Of a stretch of DNA of 54,821 bases, positions 49,328 through 54,821 are shown piece by piece. Position 1 is the first letter of the stretch. The number at the start of each line of letters is the position of its first letter. Under the pieces are notes generated by a model that did not search any database, had not been told where the DNA came from, and saw only the letters and a list, made by a program, of their open reading frames with translations. The translations under genes and the position numbers were made by a program. The stretch covers positions 1 to 54,821 of the forward strand of contig JACQVF010000017.1 of assembly GCA_016209885.1 (NCBI GenBank), written 5' to 3'. The DNA comes from Gemmatimonadota bacterium (GTDB taxonomy: Bacteria > Gemmatimonadota > Gemmatimonadetes > Longimicrobiales > Gaopeijiaceae).

Positions 49328-51886
49328 TCAGAACGTAGCCGTCAGTCCCGCCAGCACACGCCGTCCGATGACAGGGCCGCCGAACACCTGATACCGGCGC
49401 TGATCGAACAGATTCATCGCCGTGAGCTGCACCTTGAGGGTCGACGTGAGCAGATAGCCCGCAACCAGGTCGACCGTCTGCTGGGCGGGCACGCGGCCGA
49501 GCCACACGCCGCCGGCCCAGTCATAGGCGGAGACGAAACGCGCGCTCGCGCGCAGCTCGAAACCCTGCCCCTGCGAGTACGCTACCGACACGTTCCCCTT
49601 GTGGCGCGGCGTGTTAGGCAGAACCTGCTGGCCTGGCACGAGGGAGGCCCGGTCCACCTTGAAGCCGAAAAGGGTGTAGTTCGCGTCCAGCTCGAGGCCG
49701 CGGGGAAGCTGGGCGCGCACGCCGAGCTCGAGCCCATGGTCGCGGGCGCGACCCGCGTTGCCGATGGAGACAACGATGGCAGTGCGGCCGTCCGGCAGCC
49801 GCGTCAGCCCCGCGGCGGCGAGCGGCTGCCCCGCAGCCACGAGGGCCTCCCGCACGGTGGACTCGACGACCGGCCGGTACTGCTCAGGCACCCCCGAGGG
49901 CGCGGTCCACGGCGGATAGCGCAGGTTGACCCCTGGAAGGAGCTCGGTCACGAAGCCGCTCAGGCGGGCGTAGTATGCATCCACGGTCAGGAGGAGTCGA
50001 GGCGACACCTGCGCCTTGTAGCCCACTTCCCAACTCGTCACGCCTTCGACGTCCAGGTCCTCGTTGCCGAGGGCCAGGACCGGCACCGCGGCTGAGCTGG
50101 TAAAGAGCTGACCCCCCGGTACACCGGTGAGCACGGGTCCGAGCGGGGACGCGCGCAGCCCCGCCTCCAGTGGCCGGAAGTCTGCGGGCGCGCCTGCCGG
50201 GACCGCGAGGAAGTACTCGAGAATGACCGGCGTCTTGAACGCCCGGTTCACCGTCAGGCGCAGGGCGTGCCGGTCGTTCACGCTCCAGACCACCGCGGCC
50301 TTGGGCGAGAATTCGGTGTCGAAGAGGTCGCCGCCATCCACCCGGGATGCTGCGATCAGACGGAGGCCGGGAGTGAAGTCGTACTCGAACTGGCCGTACC
50401 CCGAGTAGTAGCCGTCGGTGCGATCGTCGTGCTCCGGCGGAAGCAGCGTATGGTGGCTGTCGACGGAGAGGGCACGCGCGGATCCCCCCACGACCACGCG
50501 ACCCTTCCCCGCGAGAACCGGCCGGTTGTATTGCAGCTCGCCGTGAAAGATCGCCGACGTCTCCCGCGCCTCCGTCCCGGCCGAGAGAGCGATCTGGTCC
50601 CGGGAGCGCCGGCCCGAATAGTAGGCCATCGCCTTCAGCCGCTCACTCTCCCAGGCAACCCGCGCCCACGGTCGGTCCGCACGCCCGATCTGGAAGCGCC
50701 CGACCCCCGTCACGCTCGACTCGTTTTGATTGCGGCTCCAACCCGTCTCGGCGCTGAGGGTTCCGCCCGGCGGCGCGTAGTAATCGAACCGGACCCCTCC
50801 GTATCGCCGGGTGACGGGATCGCGGTCGCCTAGCGCAACGCCCGGCGAGCCGGACGGACCCTCCTTGCGCTGGCCCTTCAGTGCCAGGAGGTCGTAGCCG
50901 GGCACCGGCGGCCTCACCGGGTAGCGCACGGTGTCGATAGCGCCTGCGTACTCCCGTGCCAGGGCGGCGATGTCCGTGCGCGAGCGGGCCCAGGTGTCGC
51001 TGCGCACGTATCCCGCGTGCACGCGGTACCCGAAGCGGCCCGCGCCGAAGACGCCGGCGTGGCGAATGTCGCCCTGGAACGTGCTGAGTTCGCCGCCGGC
51101 CACAGCGAGCTTGGTCCCTACGACCTCGTGCGCCGCCGGAGTCGTGATGTTGAGCACGCCGCTGAACGCGTTCGCTCCGTAGAGCGCGGAGCCAGGCCCG
51201 CGAAGCAACTCGATGCGGCCGAGGTCCGACAGAGGCATGGACAGCGCCGGCCACTCCTGCGATCCCAGGAACGCCAGCGCGAGATCGCGCCCGTCCATCA
51301 GGACAAGCACGCGGCGAGTGTTCGTCGTGTTGAACCCCCGCGTGTTCACGTTCCAGTCGTTCACACCCGTCTGCGCTGCGTCGACACCGGGGAGGCGCAC
51401 CAGCGCTTGCGCGACCTGGCCGGTGGGACCGTAATCCCGCTGCAGCGCAGGCGGCACGCGTGACACGGCGGCAGGCGCGTCCATCGCGGGCTCCGGCACC
51501 CGCGAGGCGCCCACGACGATCTCGGACAGCAGGAACGGGGCCGGCTCGAGCTCGGGCTGCACGGTCACGGTCTGTCCCGCACCGACCTCGATCGGCACCG
51601 AGGTCGGGCGGTACCCCACAGCCCGCACGATCAGCGTGTGGACCCCCGGCGGGATCCCCGCGAGCCTGAAGCGCCCACCCTGGTCGGTGAGCGCGCTGAT
51701 GAGGGTCCCCTCGATGGCCACGTGACCGCCCCGGACAGCCGTCGTGTCACCCGCCTGAGTGACAACTCCCTGGACGACGCCACTGGCCTGCGCGCCCAGC
51801 GGCGAGGCGGCGAGGAAGAGGAGCACGGCGGAGGCCCAGCCTGACCCCATCGCCCTCCGGCACCGCCGCGAGTGAACCATGGACAT
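49328..51886 (-). CDS. TonB-dependent receptor with carboxypeptidase-like domain
   Basis: This 852-residue protein has a signal peptide (GWASAVLLFLAASPLGAQA). A carboxypeptidase-regulatory-like domain follows (GVVQGVVTQAGDTTAVRGG), then the TonB-box-like SEIVVGASRVPEPA, a plug domain (IELLRGPGSALYGANAFSGVLN) and a barrel ending RRVLAGLTATF. Unlike the receptor at 29.3 kb no SusD partner follows, so it is more like a siderophore, cobalamin or small-ligand receptor. The ATG at 51886, with GGGAGG eight bases upstream, is chosen; further in-frame starts exist at 51880 and 51925. It diverges from the UbiA gene across about 185 bases. No iron- or B12-responsive element was recognised. Confidence 0.87.
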   Translation of the reverse strand: MSMVHSRRCRRAMGSGWASAVLLFLAASPLGAQASGVVQGVVTQAGDTTAVRGGHVAIEGTLISALTDQGGRFRLAGIPPGVHTLIVRAVGYRPTSVPIEVGAGQTVTVQPELEPAPFLLSEIVVGASRVPEPAMDAPAAVSRVPPALQRDYGPTGQVAQALVRLPGVDAAQTGVNDWNVNTRGFNTTNTRRVLVLMDGRDLALAFLGSQEWPALSMPLSDLGRIELLRGPGSALYGANAFSGVLNITTPAAHEVVGTKLAVAGGELSTFQGDIRHAGVFGAGRFGYRVHAGYVRSDTWARSRTDIAALAREYAGAIDTVRYPVRPPVPGYDLLALKGQRKEGPSGSPGVALGDRDPVTRRYGGVRFDYYAPPGGTLSAETGWSRNQNESSVTGVGRFQIGRADRPWARVAWESERLKAMAYYSGRRSRDQIALSAGTEARETSAIFHGELQYNRPVLAGKGRVVVGGSARALSVDSHHTLLPPEHDDRTDGYYSGYGQFEYDFTPGLRLIAASRVDGGDLFDTEFSPKAAVVWSVNDRHALRLTVNRAFKTPVILEYFLAVPAGAPADFRPLEAGLRASPLGPVLTGVPGGQLFTSSAAVPVLALGNEDLDVEGVTSWEVGYKAQVSPRLLLTVDAYYARLSGFVTELLPGVNLRYPPWTAPSGVPEQYRPVVESTVREALVAAGQPLAAAGLTRLPDGRTAIVVSIGNAGRARDHGLELGVRAQLPRGLELDANYTLFGFKVDRASLVPGQQVLPNTPRHKGNVSVAYSQGQGFELRASARFVSAYDWAGGVWLGRVPAQQTVDLVAGYLLTSTLKVQLTAMNLFDQRRYQVFGGPVIGRRVLAGLTATF

Positions 51887-52070
51887 GGCGACCGCCTCCC
51901 TGGCGAGTTCGTTACAGGACCGCATATGTTCTGCTCCCGGCTCCGGGACGCACGCCGGAGACGGTGACCAGTCGGGCTATGTTTCCGGAGTCAGAAAACC
52001 GGATAGAGCTCTGCGCTTAGTTCCCCGACCCGCGACGCCGGAACGCGCCCGCCAGGACGGAGCGTTATTG

Positions 52071-53000
52071 ATGCCAGCCGCGCTGCGTGCTGTCCAGACG
52101 ACCGAGGAGTCGCGGCGCCTGCGTAGCCCGTGCGGCTTCGGGTCCCCAGCGCCCGTCAGGCCTGAGCCGTTCCTGGGCGCCGTGCAGTCGGTCCGTCCCG
52201 GGGACACCGCGGTCGCTGTGCTGGGCACGCTCGTCGGTGCGCACCTGGCGCAGCCCGTGGAGCTGGCCTTGCCGTCCATCGGGCTCGCGGCCGCCGCCAA
52301 CGGGCTCTTGTGCGCGGGCTCCATGGCGTTCAACGACTGGCGTGACGTCCGCGAGGACGCCATTAACAAACCGAAGCGACCCGTCGTCGTCGGGCTCATC
52401 GCCCGCGAGACCGTGCTACGGATCGCCGCGGCACTGTTCCTGCTCGGGGTAGCGGCCGCCTGGGCGATTCCGGCACCACGATTCGGGATCGCGGCGCTGC
52501 TGCTCGTCGCAGCGAGCATCGGCTATACCATGCGACTGAAGACCGTTCCGCTGCTGGGTAACGCGGCGGTCGCCATTGTCACCACGTACCCGCTCTGGTG
52601 CTGGCTCCTCACGCCGATCTCGCCGAGCGAGCTGTACGTCCCGCTGTGCCTCGCCGCGCTCTCGTATCGGCTTGGCGCTGAGATCATCAAGACCGTCGAG
52701 GATCGCCGAGGCGACCAGCTCAGCGGCGTACGCACGGTCGCGACCTGCTACGGCGCGCGGCCCACTCTGCTCCTGGGATGCGCCTGCATGATCGGAGCGG
52801 TCCTCGTGGCCTGGTGGCCTGCGGCCGCGGGGGGTGCTGGCACGCGCTACCTGGCGTGGATCACCGTCGTGACTCTCCTCACGCTCAGCGCCTGGGCGCC
52901 GAGGGGGCGCGCCGGCTCGGCCGATGAGGCGGCGCGGGGCGTGGTCCGTCGCCAGCGCATCACCATCACGCTCGCCGCCCTGGGGCTCGCGCTGGTGTAA
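52071..53000 (+). CDS. UbiA-family prenyltransferase
   Basis: This 309-residue membrane protein has about eight or nine hydrophobic helices. The first Asp-rich motif is present in FNDWRDVREDAINKPKRPVV and the second in KTVEDRRGDQLSGVRTVA; both bind prenyl diphosphate through Mg. Family members attach prenyl chains to quinones, glycerol phosphate, chlorophyll or lycopene. Its neighbour at 53.1 kb is a CruF-like carotenoid gene, so a lycopene elongase-like role (C50 carotenoids) is plausible but not proven. The ATG at 52071 is used; the frame extends upstream to 51879 without protein character. GACGGAG lies about 11 bases upstream. It converges on the CruF-like gene. Confidence 0.85.
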   Translation: MPAALRAVQTTEESRRLRSPCGFGSPAPVRPEPFLGAVQSVRPGDTAVAVLGTLVGAHLAQPVELALPSIGLAAAANGLLCAGSMAFNDWRDVREDAINKPKRPVVVGLIARETVLRIAAALFLLGVAAAWAIPAPRFGIAALLLVAASIGYTMRLKTVPLLGNAAVAIVTTYPLWCWLLTPISPSELYVPLCLAALSYRLGAEIIKTVEDRRGDQLSGVRTVATCYGARPTLLLGCACMIGAVLVAWWPAAAGGAGTRYLAWITVVTLLTLSAWAPRGRAGSADEAARGVVRRQRITITLAALGLALV

Positions 53001-53097
53001 CTGTAGCGCCCCGGTGAGAGCTGGGCGTAGCAGGGGGAGCAGCTCGGAGCGTCACCGCCGCCCCAGAATCCGGGGAGGTCTGAACGGGGCGACCATG

Positions 53098-53985
53098 CTA
53101 CGTGGGGGTTCCAACCTTCCAGCGCCGCCAGTTGGAAACGGCGGCCATGACCGGAATGCCCAGGGCCACGAGCGAGACCACCACGACGGGCGGCGCGTAC
53201 CTCCGGACGCTCAGGTGCTGGATCCAAAACGAGAAGTAGAACGCCACTGGGACGAGTGCGAGTATCCTCGCCACCGGCGGTGGGAAGCCCGTGACGTGCA
53301 AGGGCCCCAGCCACAACGCCTGCCGCTCACCATCGCGGGAACGCGACAGGATGAAGTGATTCAGGCGCCTCACCACGTAGGAGATCACGGTCGCCACCGC
53401 GATCCAGCCGAGAAAGTTGGAGGATGGCACTCCGAAGAACGCGGTCTGCCGGTTGACGTCTTCCCAGGTCCAGGCGGCCACGTTCGCCGATGACAGATAG
53501 GGATCGACGCCCAGGTCGTAGGCCGTCGCGACCAGTCCACCGAGCAGCGCGTACCACACGTCCTGCAGCCAGGTCGTCCGGCCCTCGGCGTAGGGGTCAT
53601 CCTGGGTGATCAGGTTGGCGATCACGTAGCTCAGATAGACCAGCATGAACCAGAAGAGCGGGATCACGAGCGGGACCCCGCCGAGCTTGGGCCCGAGCAC
53701 GTCCCCATAGGCGTACCGACCGAAGATCAGGGCTCGCGTCACTCCCAGGTACTCGACGGTCCAGCCCGCTACGACCGCGATGGCCAGGAACGCGAAAGCT
53801 CTCCGCCACCCAATCCGCAGCATGGCATCGAGGATACAGAACGTGGCGCCGACGAGCGGAAGCGCCACTAGGTTGTGGTAATCCTCCTTGGCGGTCAGCG
53901 CCGGCTGGACCTCGAAGTAGAGGTGAGCCACGAACGCCACGGCCTGGAGGGCAATGAGCACGAGTACAAAGCGAGGCGCCCTCAT
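53098..53985 (-). CDS. CruF/DUF422-type carotenoid 1,2-hydratase
   Basis: This 295-residue membrane protein has about seven hydrophobic helices and motifs that I associate with the CruF/DUF422 carotenoid family: WTVEYLGVTRALIFGRYAYG, the LGGVPLVIPLFWFMLVYLSY block, ATAYDLGVDPYL, and FFGVPSSNFLGW. CruF-type enzymes add water to the psi-end of acyclic carotenoids, and bisanhydrobacterioruberin hydratase belongs to the same family. With a UbiA gene converging on it from 98 bases away, a role in hydroxylated or C50 carotenoids is likely. No phytoene synthase or desaturase lies in the window, so the precursor route is elsewhere in the genome. The ATG at 53985 begins MRAPRFVLVLIALQ. Confidence 0.8.
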   Translation of the reverse strand: MRAPRFVLVLIALQAVAFVAHLYFEVQPALTAKEDYHNLVALPLVGATFCILDAMLRIGWRRAFAFLAIAVVAGWTVEYLGVTRALIFGRYAYGDVLGPKLGGVPLVIPLFWFMLVYLSYVIANLITQDDPYAEGRTTWLQDVWYALLGGLVATAYDLGVDPYLSSANVAAWTWEDVNRQTAFFGVPSSNFLGWIAVATVISYVVRRLNHFILSRSRDGERQALWLGPLHVTGFPPPVARILALVPVAFYFSFWIQHLSVRRYAPPVVVVSLVALGIPVMAAVSNWRRWKVGTPT

Positions 53986-54240
53986 CGCGGACCCCGGGTC
54001 AGAATGGTGGAGCTACGAATAGCGAACGCCGTGGAGGGTGCGTCACCGGCCGAGTATCCGTCAGCCCCGAATGATGGCACGCACGCTCCTGAGTGGCCGC
54101 CGCGAGGAAGCTCGGGCCCGTAATCCTGGCGCCCGCAGCGCGGACGCCCCGTCGTCCAGGCGTCGAGGTCGAGCGGCTCGCGGCCTGCTGGCTCGTGCGG
54201 CTCCAAACGTAGGGGCAAGGCGCGCCGCCCACGCCGCGGT
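53986..54240. other. Intergenic region upstream of the decayed aminotransferase
   Basis: No gene, repeat or promoter can be supported here. It contains the upstream region of the leftward CruF-like gene, so its promoter should be in the left part, but no consensus boxes were found. Confidence 0.3.
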
Positions 54241-54702
54241 CACGTCAGGCAGCTTGTCGAGCACCTGCCCATCCCTTCGGCCCGAGCGCTCGAGCACGTC
54301 GAACAAGTGATCATCGACTCCTTCCAGCCCTCGGGGAAACCCGCATGGTTGGAGGAAGGTCGCGCTGAATGGGGCTGCGCCGTGTGGCGCAGCCTGTCCC
54401 CCGACCCGAACCTCGTGCTGCACATTCACGCAGCACAGCCCTACTGGGAAGCGATGACCCGGGACGCGCTCGTCGATGCCTGACGCCTGGTCGGCCCCAA
54501 CCTGAGCCTCTCGTACCGGCGTGCCCTTCACATCGTGCGCGGCGGGATGCAGCACCCCTTCGACGAGGTGGGACAGCCGTACCTGGACTGCGTGAACAAC
54601 GTCGCTCACGTGGGCCACGCATGCCCCCGCGTCGTGGCGGCCATCGCCCGCCAGAGCGCGGTGCTCAACACGAACACCCGCTACCTGCACGAGAAGGGAT
54701 AA
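54241..54702 (+). pseudogene. Class III aminotransferase remnant, nonsense-interrupted and truncated
   Basis: In one frame, HIHAAQPYWEAMTRDALVDA is followed by a TGA (54481-54483). The frame then continues [40 protein letters not shown] and [11 protein letters not shown] to a TAA at 54700-54702. The second part is the start of an AGXT2L-type class III aminotransferase, which should continue for about 350 more residues. A VWRSLSPDPNLVL segment upstream fits the linker found in APH/M23/aminotransferase fusion proteins. The TGA probably replaces an Arg CGA. The catalytic lysine part is absent. The stretch before about 54310 is in the same frame, but I do not recognise it. Confidence 0.7.
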
Positions 54703-54821
54703 GGGATAAGAAACCCAAAGGCCCTTTGGAGCCGATCAGCAAGGTAGGGCGCGGGGTCCGGGCGGACAAGGAAGACGAGGCGAAGGGTTGGGGGTGAGAG
54801 GGGAAGGGCAGAGAGCGGGGG
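54703..54821. other. Purine-rich window end
   Basis: No coding signal is visible. The plus strand is strongly purine-rich, with a short GGGATAA repeat at its start and G-rich runs at its end. It begins directly at the point where the aminotransferase remnant is truncated. Confidence 0.3.

Noticed and set aside
1..54821. tRNA, rRNA, insertion sequence or phage genes
   Set aside because: None was recognised by reading: no transposase motifs, terminal inverted repeats or integrase-like proteins. Short RNA genes could still be missed without a covariance search.

Overview
The window is high-GC, densely coding bacterial DNA. The gene content points to Gemmatimonadota or a close soil lineage: a SusC/SusD-type TonB receptor pair in a high-GC genome, two very large BNR/VPS10-propeller proteins, TolB-like/TPR proteins, a CruF-type carotenoid gene and many secreted hydrolases and lipoproteins. 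This placement is inferred from gene content only; no rRNA or tRNA gene was seen.

Layout. 0-5 kb: the start of a secreted metallopeptidase cut by the window edge, an ACT-domain protein, a DUF1232 protein, a B12-binding radical SAM protein of the HpnP/DUF4070 type and a small lipoprotein. 4.9-21.8 kb: an amino-acid-derivative utilisation region around a divergent start point near 12.4 kb. Leftward it holds an ornithine-cyclodeaminase-like enzyme, a cyclic-2,3-diphosphoglycerate-synthetase-like GTPase, a D-aminoacylase-type amidohydrolase lipoprotein, an EamA exporter, an atypical Ldh2 oxidoreductase and a DDAH-type hydrolase. Rightward it holds a class V PLP enzyme, a GntR/FCD regulator, an unrecognised PLP enzyme, an APC permease, two tandem near-duplicate M20 peptidases and a Tat-exported CapA-like protein. 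22.0-23.4 kb: small genes (cupin, orphan antitoxin, toxin remnant). 23.4-36.5 kb: a leftward nutrient-uptake locus with two propeller proteins, SusC, SusD and an aminotransferase. Two of its units begin at near-identical promoters that share a 23-bp dyad and homologous leaders.

36.8-49.3 kb: regulation and signalling. It holds a small membrane protein, an AraC-like and a SARP/BTAD regulator (the latter with a His-rich minisatellite), a geranylgeranyl-reductase-type flavoprotein, a phospholipase C-type gene broken by an in-frame stop, a cyclase/AAA/TPR protein and an unusual PilB/GspE ATPase fused to a TolB-like/TPR module. Two fragments of such TPR proteins lie nearby. 49.3-54.8 kb: a second TonB receptor, a UbiA prenyltransferase converging on a CruF-type carotenoid hydratase (a pairing that suggests C50 or hydroxylated carotenoids), and a decayed class III aminotransferase fragment.

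Decay is visible in several places: a truncated toxin, a nonsense-interrupted phosphoesterase, a doubly truncated aminotransferase and two TPR-tail fragments. The strongest leads are the twin operator/promoter/leader elements of the SusCD/propeller locus, the PilB-TolB-TPR fusion, the 9-25 kb amino-acid gene set with an unrecognised PLP enzyme, and the UbiA/CruF pair.
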